This document shows positions 1 through 8,882 of a DNA stretch of 64,000 nucleotides, piece after piece (position 1 is the stretch's first letter; each line of letters begins with the position of its first letter). Source of the stretch: Verrucomicrobiaceae bacterium. Lineage in GTDB: Bacteria; Verrucomicrobiota; Verrucomicrobiia; Verrucomicrobiales; Verrucomicrobiaceae. The position numbers were made by a program, and so were the translations under genes. Location of the stretch: positions 62,001 to 126,000 of the forward strand of contig JAEUHM010000040.1 in the NCBI GenBank assembly GCA_016795485.1. The letters are read 5' to 3'. Below the pieces are notes generated by a model. The model did not search any database, had not been told where the DNA came from, and saw nothing but the letters and a program-made list of their open reading frames with translations.

Positions 1-655
1 GGCTTGTCAGCTCATCGCGATAAAATAGGAATCGCGCTTGGTCATTAGCGAACGGATATCCAGTCAGAAAGCATCCGTGATCGGCCGCAGTGTCACGCCA
101 CATATGAAGCATGTCTTCCGGCCTAGACATCTCCTTGCTTGTTCGCCCACGAGTGTCGGCAAGCGCAAAGAGATAGAGCAATTGATTGGACAACAACCAC
201 GAAAGCCTAATCACCTCCCGCTCTGGATTGCCCGACTCCAGAAGGTAAGGCGGACGCCCATGGTAACGCACGAGATTGACGATGTGTTCCCTGGTGGCCA
301 ACTCACACTTCAACTCCCGCAGCACCTCACGAGCGAGCGAGGCACCGACAATCGAGTGCTTCGGTGACCGTGTGCGCCCAGTCTCTGGATCAAGCACCGT
401 CGTCTCAGGCTTTCCAGCATCATGCAGCAGCGCCACGAAGAGCAGCACCACCTGCTCTTCCCGACTCAGTTCGCCGTAGGCATCGAGTCGCGTCACTTCA
501 TTAAAAACCATCGTTGTGTGAGTCCACACATCCCCTTCGGCATGCCATTCCGCGTCCTGCATGCACGTTCGCATCGGTGCCGCCCAGAACTGCCCGCTGG
601 CCCACTTCAAGATTTCCGCATCTGCGGCCTTCAACATGTCAACCCATGTCCTCAT
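1..655 (-). CDS. HD-domain phosphohydrolase, probable N-terminal part of an HD-Pnk RNA end-healing enzyme (partial)
   Basis: The frame is open from an ATG at 655 to the left window edge (about 218 residues). It shows an HD-phosphohydrolase pattern: an early His (WTHTTM), the HD pair in LLHDAGKP, further His in KHSIVGA and in [15 protein letters not shown], and a late Asp in FALADTRGR. The ATG overlaps the TGA of the upstream RNA ligase gene as ATGA, so the two are translationally coupled. In Runella slithyformis HD-Pnk an HD 2',3'-phosphoesterase domain is followed by a P-loop polynucleotide kinase, and such proteins occur beside RNA ligases; that is family knowledge. The kinase half would lie beyond the window, so the full architecture is inferred. 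Confidence 0.72.
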   Translation of the reverse strand, partial: MRTWVDMLKAADAEILKWASGQFWAAPMRTCMQDAEWHAEGDVWTHTTMVFNEVTRLDAYGELSREEQVVLLFVALLHDAGKPETTVLDPETGRTRSPKHSIVGASLAREVLRELKCELATREHIVNLVRYHGRPPYLLESGNPEREVIRLSWLLSNQLLYLFALADTRGRTSKEMSRPEDMLHMWRDTAADHGCFLTGYPFANDQARFLFYRDELTS

Positions 656-1392
656 GACCAAATATCTGCATCGGGCGCGAGTTGATTAGGCACCATCTGC
701 TGATGCTGCCAGTGCTCGCTCTGTTTTACCTTCTCCACAAACTCCGGGCGCACAATCTTTGCCCTGCCAGTGGCTTTCCCATCGCATTCAACACGCAAGT
801 AAAGTCCCTCCATCCGCGAGTCGACACGACCAGTGAGCGGATTCTCAAACTGAGCCCCGAACTTGGATTCCCCAATCAACTCTAGCAGTTGCTCATGCTT
901 GGCCTTGCCCTGATGCACCACGGGCACTGTGTGTATCCCCGTGCCATCCAGCATCGCTAAACGCCGCTCAATTGACAGAAAGCAAGACTCCGACTTATCG
1001 TAGATATCAAACTCAAAAAAGTAATGCGGTAGCGAGGTGTAATGCACGCTGTGTTTCGCATACAACCACTCGCCGAACAAAATAAAGCGATCCTCCAGCA
1101 TAAGCTCCAGCAGCGGTCGCTTCACGGCTGTCCATTGTTTGAAGAGATCATATTGAGGATGCATTCCCTCCGTGATCTCATGCCCGCGACACTGCAACAC
1201 CATCCGTCCCGTGCTCAGGAAGTGCATCCCCACATTCGTTCCATCGAGTTTTTCCTCCACCACGAGCGATGCGTCCGCAATGAACGCCGCCGAGTCCCTA
1301 GCATTCATGTGGCGATCATCATCCGTGCCCTTCGAACCAAAAAGGTGCGGGGTGCGTGGGTATTTGATGAAACTGTCTGTTGAAGCGCCCAT
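652..1392 (-). CDS. RNA ligase family protein
   Basis: A 246-aa nucleotidyltransferase-superfamily ligase that would seal 3'-OH and 5'-phosphate RNA ends using ATP. Motif I is [10 protein letters not shown], with Lys48 as the predicted AMP-accepting lysine. A motif III-like [13 protein letters not shown], the FFEFDIYDK stretch, motif [11 protein letters not shown] and motif [10 protein letters not shown] follow in the expected order. The size fits a minimal ligase core without a large extra domain. The stop overlaps the start of the HD-domain gene, which suggests an end-healing plus end-sealing RNA repair operon. The winged-helix gene upstream ends 129 bp before this start on the same strand, so shared transcription is possible but unproven. 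Confidence 0.85.
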   Translation of the reverse strand: MGASTDSFIKYPRTPHLFGSKGTDDDRHMNARDSAAFIADASLVVEEKLDGTNVGMHFLSTGRMVLQCRGHEITEGMHPQYDLFKQWTAVKRPLLELMLEDRFILFGEWLYAKHSVHYTSLPHYFFEFDIYDKSESCFLSIERRLAMLDGTGIHTVPVVHQGKAKHEQLLELIGESKFGAQFENPLTGRVDSRMEGLYLRVECDGKATGRAKIVRPEFVEKVKQSEHWQHQQMVPNQLAPDADIWS

Positions 1393-1521
1393 AGAAGAAA
1401 AAGGGGCAATTGGAACGAATGGCGCGAGTAAAGATTAGATCGCAGAAGATTCTTTTGCGGAAAAGTCCCCGCCGCTTGGGTGGTGAAACAACTCAGTGGG
1501 GTGATTCGAGAGCAAGACTGG

Positions 1522-1905
1522 TCACTTCCCGGGCTCAAACCTCAGCACAACGGTGCCATAATCGAGCACTCGGACACCATCTGGCAACGTTTGGCGATAC
1601 TGTGAGGGAATCTGATAATGCTTGGAACGCATGTCAGGGTCGCCAGTTGGCCTAACGCGGATCAACAGTCCTGCTTTTTTCATTCGTTGGAGGTGCCTGC
1701 CCATTTGATCGGGGTGACAACCGAGCTTCTTGGCCAACTGAATCACTGGCGGATAACTCCCATCGGCCAACTCCTTGAGCACCGCGAACCGCATCGGATC
1801 AGCCATCGCCATGATCGCCGCCAGCGGTGAGACACCCGGCTGGGAGGGTTGAGAGGCCTGGGGAGCAGAGGCTGCGGGCGAAATATCGGCAGAGTCGGCA
1901 TTCAT
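1522..1905 (-). CDS. ArsR-like winged-helix transcriptional regulator
   Basis: A 127-aa protein beginning MNADSADISPAA with a low-complexity Ala/Ser/Gln/Pro stretch. A winged-helix follows: MADPMRFAVLKELADG, then IQLAKKLGCHPDQMGRHL as the recognition helix, then a wing-like basic segment LLIRVRPTG. The MADPMR..VLKEL opening is typical of ArsR-type regulators, but no metal-binding cysteine cluster is visible. The frame is open further upstream to 2073, but that extension would be translated from the degenerate repeat array, so the ATG at 1905 is preferred. It lies upstream of the RNA-ligase/HD pair on the same strand and could regulate it; that is inference. Confidence 0.65.
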   Translation of the reverse strand: MNADSADISPAASAPQASQPSQPGVSPLAAIMAMADPMRFAVLKELADGSYPPVIQLAKKLGCHPDQMGRHLQRMKKAGLLIRVRPTGDPDMRSKHYQIPSQYRQTLPDGVRVLDYGTVVLRFEPGK

Positions 1906-1929
1906 AGCGTCATTGTGGCAGCCCAGCCC

Positions 1930-2250
1930 CAGGCGAGTCAATGCCCCAGTGCCATCACACCCCACCCCAAAGGCCTCGATGCCAGAGCCTAGACTCGGGT
2001 AACGCCACCCCCGATGCCCCCGCTCACCACCCCACAAGCTCCGATGCCAGAGCCTAGAGTAGGGTATCGGCACCCCTCAGGCACCGAAACCAGAGCTATG
2101 AGGCAGGGTAATCGCACCCCAAAGGGTCCTAAACCAGAGCCCAGACTCTGCCATCACCACCCCCAAGGCGCCGATACCAGAGCCTACAGGCAGGGTAACA
2201 CCACCCCTCAGGCCCCCGATGCCCGAGTCCAAGCTCTGGTATCATCAAAA
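1930..2250. repeat. Degenerate ~43-bp tandem repeat array
   Basis: About six imperfect copies of a ~43-bp unit can be aligned at the recurring core CCAGAGCC(T/C)A. It recurs near 1981, 2045, 2090, 2134, 2177 and, in weaker form, about 2222. The core is followed by a GGGTAA-like segment and a CACCCC-like segment, then GGCNCCGAT before the next core. Spacing is about 43-45 bp, with one longer interval holding an extra half unit. The array fills the space between the winged-helix gene and the frameshifted gene at 2311-3098. Frames crossing it read as low-complexity shadows. No function is evident. Confidence 0.65.
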
Positions 2251-2310
2251 TATGGGTCAAAATGGCAGAAAATAGAGCTCCCCGAGCCGTCCAAAGCCCT
2301 TTTTGCCCCC

Positions 2311-3098
2311 TCAAACCGGGTAAAGCTCCAAAAATGCCTCCATTTCTGCATCAGGTTGGCAAAGGATAACATCAAAAGGCAGCAGCAGGTCTTCGGCAAC
2401 GTTCACGTAGCAATTTCGGGGCAGCGCGTCGATGGCGAGGGTTTCAAACGCGTAGTTATAGAAGAGGCTGTGCTGACCAGTCGGGTCACGGATCAGAGTC
2501 CAGCCTGCGGCTTTGAAGTGGCGTTCGATGTCGCGTGGTTCGGCAGGTTCACCGTGATATTGGGGCTGGCTGATCGCAAATGAGACATTTCCATCTGCCC
2601 ATTGGATGACGGCAGTGAGTTGGACATCGTCACCAAACACCTCGTTAGCCCTGATCCAGCGATTCAGGTATTCCAGCGGAGTGGCAGGAGCGAACTCGAT
2701 GGCTCTTCTGATCCCTGGTTCGCCACGGAGATTGGGAACCGAGTGACTAAGGACTTGGGGAATGAGGCCAAACTTGGGCGGGATGGTCAGTTTTCCAACG
2801 AGTCCGGTGTCTTCACTAAACTCAACCAAGTGCTCGGTGCCGAGCTGTCTTCCATTCTGGCTCGCTAGAAATACTGACCAAGATTCAGGTGCGTTGGTCA
2901 GGAGCCCAACCTCATCAGCGAGAGCAACCGCCTGTTCGGCTTCGTCTTTTGAGCGGCTGGTCCGGTCATGCCCAGCACCTTGGAGGTGGTGCGCACAAAG
3001 GTCGCGTAGTCGGTCACGGAAGGCTTCAAGCGAATGGCCTTCTCGATGGACTGCAGACTGTTTTTTTTCGGATTCACAACGGGAGGAGTATCGGACAT
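2311..3098 (-). pseudogene. Frameshifted gene of unknown function
   Basis: Two overlapping frames together give one protein-like sequence. The first starts MSDTPPVVNPKK at 3098 and runs naturally to GMTGPAAQK near 2948. The second continues with DEAEQAVALADEVGLL to the stop at 2311 (ending FLELYPV). The switch falls in a run of four A on the coding strand, and one extra A would restore a single reading frame of about 262 aa. The C-terminal part is acidic and mixed alpha/beta in appearance (DVILCQPDAEMEAFLELYPV). I do not recognise the family. Either the gene is inactivated by a homopolymer deletion or the base is a sequencing error. It is divergent from the Wadjet locus. Confidence 0.55.
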
Positions 3099-3426
3099 CC
3101 AAAGTGGAACGTCAATGACACGAAAAGGTGGCAACGTTGCTCCTGTCGCCTTGTGTCGATTGGCAGTCTAGATTGCAGAAGGTCCGGCACTCCATCCAGC
3201 CCCGTCTTCAGGAGGCCAATCATGGGCAAGTCCACGGTGACATCCATCAGGCTTCTTTGCTCCTGATGGTTCGCCTATTGCACTTCTAAAGTGGCGTTTC
3301 GTCTTCGGCAGGCCGAAAAGTGGCACGCCTACCTGTAGATCGCATGGTAGCTAGCAGATAACCCCGTGTCGCCGATTGATCACTTGAACATGATTGCGTA
3401 TAGGGCGTAGGATCCAATTTGTTGTA
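3099..3426. promoter_or_regulatory. Intergenic region upstream of Wadjet with an inverted repeat
   Basis: This 328-bp stretch separates the divergent frameshifted gene from jetA and must carry the Wadjet promoter. It contains a perfect 8-bp inverted repeat, CCATCAGG at 3244-3251 and CCTGATGG at 3262-3269, with a 10-base spacer, and a second GC-rich hairpin-like patch around 3299-3340 (TTCGGC..GCCGAA). No convincing -35/-10 pair or gene is seen. A short minus-strand frame from 3245 begins plausibly but has no recognisable continuation. Confidence 0.35.
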
Positions 3427-4896
3427 ATGACTCTAAGCATTCGCCTCTCCCGCAGTGTCTCGGCTGACTTTTTTCGACCGCTCGCGAGTCGTTCGGCACC
3501 CGCATACATCGATTGTGCAGAGCGGTTGATTGGGGAAGCAAGCGAAGCGGGAAGGCTGACGCACAAGGAGACGATTGAGCTGATTCGAGAGGTGCTCGCA
3601 CAGCATCCGATTGCGATGCTGGATCATGATGAAGGTGCGTTGATCCGCGACGCACGCCAGCGCGCGGGGCAGTTCTTCAATCGCTTGATCGAGGTGGGCT
3701 GGCTGGAAGACCAGACACTGGGCTTGCATGAACGCTGGGCGGTGATCGCGCCGGGGCTGCGCCCGCTGCTGCGCATGTTGCGTGATCTGGCGGAGGACAA
3801 TGTCGCGGAGCTGAAGACCTTTGCCGACACGCTGCGCGGTCTGTGCGAGACTTTGGAGAAGAACGATGTGCTCGACCCGCTGCTGCGCCTGCCGGACGAT
3901 CTGCGTTCCACGGTCACGGACCTCACGCAGCGCCTGGATCATGCCATCGAGCAACTGCACGCGGTGGAAAAGCTGGTGTCGGGATTCGAGCAACGACAGC
4001 GCAAGAGCGAGTCGGCAGCGGATACGCTGAGCTTGTTCTACAATGAGTTCAGCCAGGGCCAGCATATGGTTTGCTATGATGCGCTGCGACGGGGTGGACT
4101 GCTCACGCGCATCGAGACCGCGCGTGGTCGGGTGTCGGAGCGTCAAGATGATCCGCTCATGCGCGAGCGTCTGGCTGAAGGTCTGCGCGAACACTATGGC
4201 TACAGCGATAACGACGCCTATGATCGCGCGCTGGAGATGATGCGTCGGCTGGAGCGCGATCTCGCAGGTCTGAAGCGTCGAGCGGATGCGATTGATCTGC
4301 GCATGGCAGCGTTCAATCGCCTCTCGCAGCAGCGCTATCGCTACCAGACTGAGCTGCGCGGGCGCAGGCCAGAACTGGTGAAGGCTTACTGCGATGCCAT
4401 CAGTGAGCAGCATCGCGGCCAGCGCTTCTCCGATCTCGCGAACAAGCCGGCCCACTTCACCCCGCTGTGCCTGGAGACACGATTCTTCTTCGGCCTCGAA
4501 GCTCTCTACAAGCCACGCCGCATCAAGGCTCCTGTGGACTTGTCCTTTGGTCACACGCAAGCACAGCAGCAGGATGAGAATGATGTGCTCGCTGCGTGGA
4601 AGGAGCGTCAACGCCTCGCGCTCACCCCGCAACGCGCGGCTCGTTTGATTGCGAAGCTGATCCCTGAGAAAGGCGGCAGCACCAGCACGGATGAGATTCG
4701 TCTGGAGACCACCGATGACCTGCTCGATCTGCTCGCCGCTGTCGCCTACGAGCACGCGCCAGCTCTGGCTGGCAAGCGCGTGCGCTGGAGCGTGGATGGC
4801 CTGCGTCTCCGGCATGGATTGGAGCCCGAGGTCGTGGCGATGGACGAGCAGGCCGGGCATCGCATCGAGCGCTTCACCATTCGTCGAGAATCTTGA
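3427..4896 (+). CDS. jetA: Wadjet subunit JetA (kleisin-like)
   Basis: First gene of a four-gene Wadjet locus, an SMC-like complex that recognises and cuts small circular DNA such as plasmids. Jet A is the kleisin that bridges the JetC heads. The protein is 489 aa from the ATG at 3427; a TTG at 3394 would add 11 residues. The N-terminus (SADFFRPLASRSAPAYIDC) and the following winged-helix-like part with RQRAGQFFNRLIEVGWLED fit JetA proteins, followed by a long helical and coiled segment. Identification rests on the order and on the neighbours JetC and JetD. The N-terminal pattern reminds me more of DUF5716 (type III-like) than DUF3375 (type I), but the subtype is unsure. Confidence 0.82.
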   Translation: MTLSIRLSRSVSADFFRPLASRSAPAYIDCAERLIGEASEAGRLTHKETIELIREVLAQHPIAMLDHDEGALIRDARQRAGQFFNRLIEVGWLEDQTLGLHERWAVIAPGLRPLLRMLRDLAEDNVAELKTFADTLRGLCETLEKNDVLDPLLRLPDDLRSTVTDLTQRLDHAIEQLHAVEKLVSGFEQRQRKSESAADTLSLFYNEFSQGQHMVCYDALRRGGLLTRIETARGRVSERQDDPLMRERLAEGLREHYGYSDNDAYDRALEMMRRLERDLAGLKRRADAIDLRMAAFNRLSQQRYRYQTELRGRRPELVKAYCDAISEQHRGQRFSDLANKPAHFTPLCLETRFFFGLEALYKPRRIKAPVDLSFGHTQAQQQDENDVLAAWKERQRLALTPQRAARLIAKLIPEKGGSTSTDEIRLETTDDLLDLLAAVAYEHAPALAGKRVRWSVDGLRLRHGLEPEVVAMDEQAGHRIERFTIRRES

Positions 4897-4929
4897 TTCT
4901 TCCTTCCGCTCCGTCATCGTCACGCTCCC

Positions 4930-5556
4930 ATGTCTTCCTCTTCCCACGATCCTCTTTGGCCGCGCTTCTGGAGCGACGTGCATGAGGCCGATCGTGCGCC
5001 GCTGCGCGATGTGCTGGCGGAGCTGCTGGGGCGTGGTGTGCTGCTGGGCAGCGAGGGCAGTGGACGCGATCTTTTCCTGCTCGCACGTGATCACTACCGC
5101 ACGCATCTGGAGGACTACCTCGCACCGCTCGCGCTGGAACTCATCGTGGACGAAGAGCACTCGATCCTGCAGGCGCGTCCGCGCACGGAGTCGTGCCTAT
5201 TGCTAAGGCAGTTCACAAAATTTGATTCACTTGTAGTGCTGACTCTGTGGCGCCTTTTTGATGACGAAAGAGCGGTCGGCACACAACAGGCAATCATTAA
5301 AACCGCGAATGAAGTTTGGTTGGCTCTACAACTGCACTTTCCAGGCTTGATTGAGCCGTCGGAAGCTAGACTGAAGGATGCATTGGACCTTTTTCATAAG
5401 CATCGTCTGATAAAGAGGAAAATGCCCGAAGGCATGACGCAGCTCGGCGATATGGAGATCGAAATCCTGCCCAGCCTCGCGCGTGCGATTCCCTTCGATG
5501 ACCTCGCGGCTTGGCAGACGCGTGTGGATCAATTTCAACCGCAGGACGACGCATGA
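4930..5556 (+). CDS. jetB: Wadjet subunit JetB (MukE-like)
   Basis: Second Wadjet gene, 208 aa, 33 bp after jetA. JetB is the MukE-like KITE subunit that binds the kleisin. Small size, position and predicted winged-helix content (LLRQFTKFDSLVVLTLWRLF, then a basic helix MDALDLFHKHRLI-like region) support this. The middle of the gene, about 5200-5425, is visibly AT-richer and uses rarer codons (aaa, att, ttt, cta) than the GC-rich flanks, which suggests gene conversion or allele exchange inside jetB. The stop overlaps the jetC start as ATGA, indicating coupled translation. Confidence 0.8.
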   Translation: MSSSSHDPLWPRFWSDVHEADRAPLRDVLAELLGRGVLLGSEGSGRDLFLLARDHYRTHLEDYLAPLALELIVDEEHSILQARPRTESCLLLRQFTKFDSLVVLTLWRLFDDERAVGTQQAIIKTANEVWLALQLHFPGLIEPSEARLKDALDLFHKHRLIKRKMPEGMTQLGDMEIEILPSLARAIPFDDLAAWQTRVDQFQPQDDA

Positions 5557-8500
5557 GCACCGGTGCCCGCATCACGCTCAGCCGCATCCTGGCGGTGAAC
5601 TGGTATGGCTATCGCCAGTTCATTGACGTCAAAGGCCTCACGCTCATCACCGGCGCGAACGGCTCGGGCAAGAGCGCGCTGCTCGACCTGATCCAGTTCG
5701 TGATGCTGGGCGAGCAGCACAGCAAGTTCAACAAGGCCGCTGCCGGTGCAGGCAGCGGTCGTAATCTGCGTGGCTACTGCTTGTGCGATACGAACACCAC
5801 CGGTCGTGATGGTCAGGAGCGCTACCTGCGACCCAGCAGCGTGACGCTCGCCGCACTGGAGTTCTCCTGGCCGCTGCAACCTGGTGAAACGGCCCCGCGT
5901 CGCGAGACCTGGGGCGCGCGCATCGAATACGAAGGACCAACGGCCAAGCCTAGCACCGTGTGGTTCCGCGCGGATCGTCGCCTCGACTGGTCGGACTTCC
6001 TGCGCACCGAGTCTGGGCCGCAAGCGATGCAGTTCACCACGGAGGAAGAGTTTCGCACGCATGTGAAGTGTGATCTGGAAGGCGATGCCTGGGATCGCCA
6101 GCAGACCTATCGCGAAGAGATGGCGTTGCGCGCGCACTTGGGCTTCGACACCGAGCAGATGGCGAAGACGCTGCCGCGTGCGATGGCCTTCGAGCCGGAG
6201 AGCAACTTCGAGAAGTTCGTGCGCGAGTTCCTGCTGGAGCCCGGTATGCCGGATGTACGCGCGGTTAAGGCCAGTGTGGACGCGCATCGTCGCGCGCAGG
6301 AGCGACTGACGAAGATGCACGATCAGCTCGACCGTCTAACGATGGTGTCTCAACGGCACGAAGCCTGGCTGCATCTCCGCCGCGAGTCGCAGCTCTACGC
6401 GCATCTTGGCGATGCGATGAAGCACGAGGAAGCGCTAGCTGATCTGCGCCAAAGCCAGGCCGCACTCGAGGCCGAGCGCGTGGCGAATGCGGAGAACCTC
6501 GCCGACCATCAGTCTGCCATCGCTGAACGCGACCGTTTGCAATCCATCATCGATGCCGCGAGCGCTTCGCTGGGTGGCACCGAGCGCGACATGGAGCTTA
6601 ACAAGAACCGCCAGGTTGAACTGCAAGGCGACATCGAGCGGCTGCAACGCACGGCTACCAATGTGCGAGAGCAATTACAGGAACGACTGCGTCACTGGCA
6701 GGACTGGATGCGTCTCGCCGCGCAGCTTGGCTTGGAGATGAGCGACGACGATGTGACGCTCTTCTCCCGCATGAAGAACCACGATGAAGTGCGCGCTCTG
6801 GATGCCGCGCGTGCGATGACGCCGCTCTACAACCGGCTCAAGGACACGGCGATGGAGCATCTGGCTCCTTTGGAGACGCGGTTTAAGGAACTTGAGTCGC
6901 GCAAGTCATCGCTGGAGGAAGGTTTGTTGCAACTCCACGAAGGCCAGCCAACACCTGCGCCTTTGCTGAATAAACTCCGTGCGCGTGGGCAGAAGGCAGT
7001 AGCGCTCGGGCGTGTGGTGGAGGTTAAGCCCGAGGCTGAGAAATGGTGGCCGTTGCTGGAGGCTGTGCTTGGTCCGCATAGGAGCGCAATACTGCCTGAA
7101 GACTTTGCCGCTGCATGGAATCAAGCGCAGCAAACGCCGAGTTCCACGGAGCCGCTGATCAGGCCAGAGGAACTCGATGGGAAGGCGAAACCTGGTTCGC
7201 TTCGCGACATGCTGGAGACTTCGCACGCGGATGCGGCGCGCGCTTTGGATCATCTGCTCGGCGACATCATGCCGGTGAAGACCGTCTCGCAGTTTGAGAA
7301 ACATGTGCGCGCGCTGTCGGCGGATGGTTGGTTCAAGAATCCGCCGCATCGCGTGAAGCTCGTACCGGAGAAGGAACTTACGTTGGGCGAGGAAGGCTTG
7401 CGTCGTCTGCGCACTGCGCGCGAGGAAGATCTGCGAGCGGCGAACATGTCGCTGGAGGAATTGAAGGCCGAGGTCGGAGACTGGCGCGCCTTTTTGAATC
7501 GTGGTCGTGAATGGCGCCTGGATCACTTTGCCAGCCCGCCGGGGAGTGACGAGATCACAAGGCTGCCTGCTTCGAAGCGTGAGCTGGATCAACTGCGCGA
7601 GACCTGGAACCTCATCGCCACGCCTGATGCGGTGGAGAGGGTCGAGTCGCTGCGTGTTCAGAAGAAGACGCTCGCCGGAGTGCATGAGCGCATTGGATCT
7701 TTGAAGTCGGCAATCACCGGCTTCGAGATCAGGCAGCGTCAGCTCGAAGAGAGCGTGGCGAGAAACAGCGAAGCCGAGGAACAAACGCGCCTCATGCGCG
7801 CCACCTCACGCACGCTGGTGCATGGTTTGACGGACGCAGACATCCAGCAGCGTATTGAGTCCGAACGCAAATCAACGACTTGGCGCAAGGCCATTGAAAT
7901 GGCGGCTGCGCTGACTTTGCAACGTGACATCGAATCGAAGGAGTCACGTCGCGAGCGCGATGAACTGCGTCGTGAACTCATTGCCGCGCACACCGAACTC
8001 AGTGACGCGCTCGACGTTGATGCCGAGGACAACGAAGCTTTTGATCAGCGTCGCCAGGATCTGGAAACGCATGAGCTGGAGAAGTTCACCGCTGCTGCCG
8101 AAGCTGCTCGCAAGGACTGGGAGGACCGCCTGCAGCATCAGGTGCTGGATGTCTTGCGCGAGAAGCTCGCCGAAGCCGACAAGACGAAGCGTGAACTCAA
8201 TCGTGCCATGGATCACGAGATCGGTGGCTGGCGCTACCAGCTCACCAGTCGCGCTGACAAGGCGCACACCGCCATCTGGACCTTGGTCGAGAAAGGCCTG
8301 CCCAGCGGCGAGGCGATGGAGTTGTTCAATGCTGCCGGACGTGAGGACATCGAGCGTGCCAAGGCGGAGCTGATGGCCGCGATTGATGCCGCCGACAATC
8401 CCGAGGACAAGCGTCATCAGCGCTCGCTAGACTATCGCTACTATCATCACTGGGATATCGAGGCCAAACCTGCGGGGCGTGGCGATGCAGCAGCGATCAG

Positions 8501-8882
8501 CCTGAACAAGAGCGCGAAGAAACAGAGCGGTGGTGAAAACCAAGCGCCGTTCTTCGTCGCCACGCTCGCTGCTTTCCGTCGCGTCTATGATCTGGGTCGT
8601 CGCGATGATCCGCAGAACCTTGGCCTGGTGGTCATGGACGAAGCGTTCAGCAAGCTGAGCGGGGATCGCATTGACGACTGTTTGGCGCTGGCGAGAAACT
8701 TTGGCCTGCAGCTCGTGATGGCCTTCCCTGAAGACCGCCTGCCGACGATGTTCCAGCACGCTGACACCGTGGTGCAGTGCCGCGTGGAACGCCGCTACGA
8801 TGAAGCGACCGAGCAGGTGCAGAGCATCGAGAACTGGGTGGTGCGCGTGGAAGGCAGCCGCCTCGCCGAGCTGATGGAATGA
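5553..8882 (+). CDS. jetC: Wadjet SMC-like ATPase JetC
   Basis: The 1,109-aa ATPase motor of Wadjet, related to MukB and SMC proteins, which extrudes DNA loops. Walker A is GANGSGKS at residues 34-41. Long helical coiled-coil arms rich in Glu, Arg and Leu occupy roughly residues 260-970. The ABC signature appears as KKQSGGENQAPFF near residue 990, and Walker B as LGLVVMDEAFSKLSGDR near residue 1025. All ATPase elements look intact. I place the start at the ATG overlapping the jetB stop; a longer frame to 5511 exists but would overlap more. It overlaps jetD by ATGA. Confidence 0.93.
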   Translation: MSTGARITLSRILAVNWYGYRQFIDVKGLTLITGANGSGKSALLDLIQFVMLGEQHSKFNKAAAGAGSGRNLRGYCLCDTNTTGRDGQERYLRPSSVTLAALEFSWPLQPGETAPRRETWGARIEYEGPTAKPSTVWFRADRRLDWSDFLRTESGPQAMQFTTEEEFRTHVKCDLEGDAWDRQQTYREEMALRAHLGFDTEQMAKTLPRAMAFEPESNFEKFVREFLLEPGMPDVRAVKASVDAHRRAQERLTKMHDQLDRLTMVSQRHEAWLHLRRESQLYAHLGDAMKHEEALADLRQSQAALEAERVANAENLADHQSAIAERDRLQSIIDAASASLGGTERDMELNKNRQVELQGDIERLQRTATNVREQLQERLRHWQDWMRLAAQLGLEMSDDDVTLFSRMKNHDEVRALDAARAMTPLYNRLKDTAMEHLAPLETRFKELESRKSSLEEGLLQLHEGQPTPAPLLNKLRARGQKAVALGRVVEVKPEAEKWWPLLEAVLGPHRSAILPEDFAAAWNQAQQTPSSTEPLIRPEELDGKAKPGSLRDMLETSHADAARALDHLLGDIMPVKTVSQFEKHVRALSADGWFKNPPHRVKLVPEKELTLGEEGLRRLRTAREEDLRAANMSLEELKAEVGDWRAFLNRGREWRLDHFASPPGSDEITRLPASKRELDQLRETWNLIATPDAVERVESLRVQKKTLAGVHERIGSLKSAITGFEIRQRQLEESVARNSEAEEQTRLMRATSRTLVHGLTDADIQQRIESERKSTTWRKAIEMAAALTLQRDIESKESRRERDELRRELIAAHTELSDALDVDAEDNEAFDQRRQDLETHELEKFTAAAEAARKDWEDRLQHQVLDVLREKLAEADKTKRELNRAMDHEIGGWRYQLTSRADKAHTAIWTLVEKGLPSGEAMELFNAAGREDIERAKAELMAAIDAADNPEDKRHQRSLDYRYYHHWDIEAKPAGRGDAAAISLNKSAKKQSGGENQAPFFVATLAAFRRVYDLGRRDDPQNLGLVVMDEAFSKLSGDRIDDCLALARNFGLQLVMAFPEDRLPTMFQHADTVVQCRVERRYDEATEQVQSIENWVVRVEGSRLAELME

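Noticed and set aside
3433-5160. 575-aa minus-strand frame opposite jetA and jetB
   Set aside because: It is exactly antisense to a recognised Wadjet gene, very rich in Gln, Arg, Leu and His without domains, and spans two genes; a GC-rich shadow.
5535-6320. 261-aa minus-strand frame opposite jetC
   Set aside because: Antisense to the Walker A region of jetC, low-complexity Arg/Leu/His composition, no motif.
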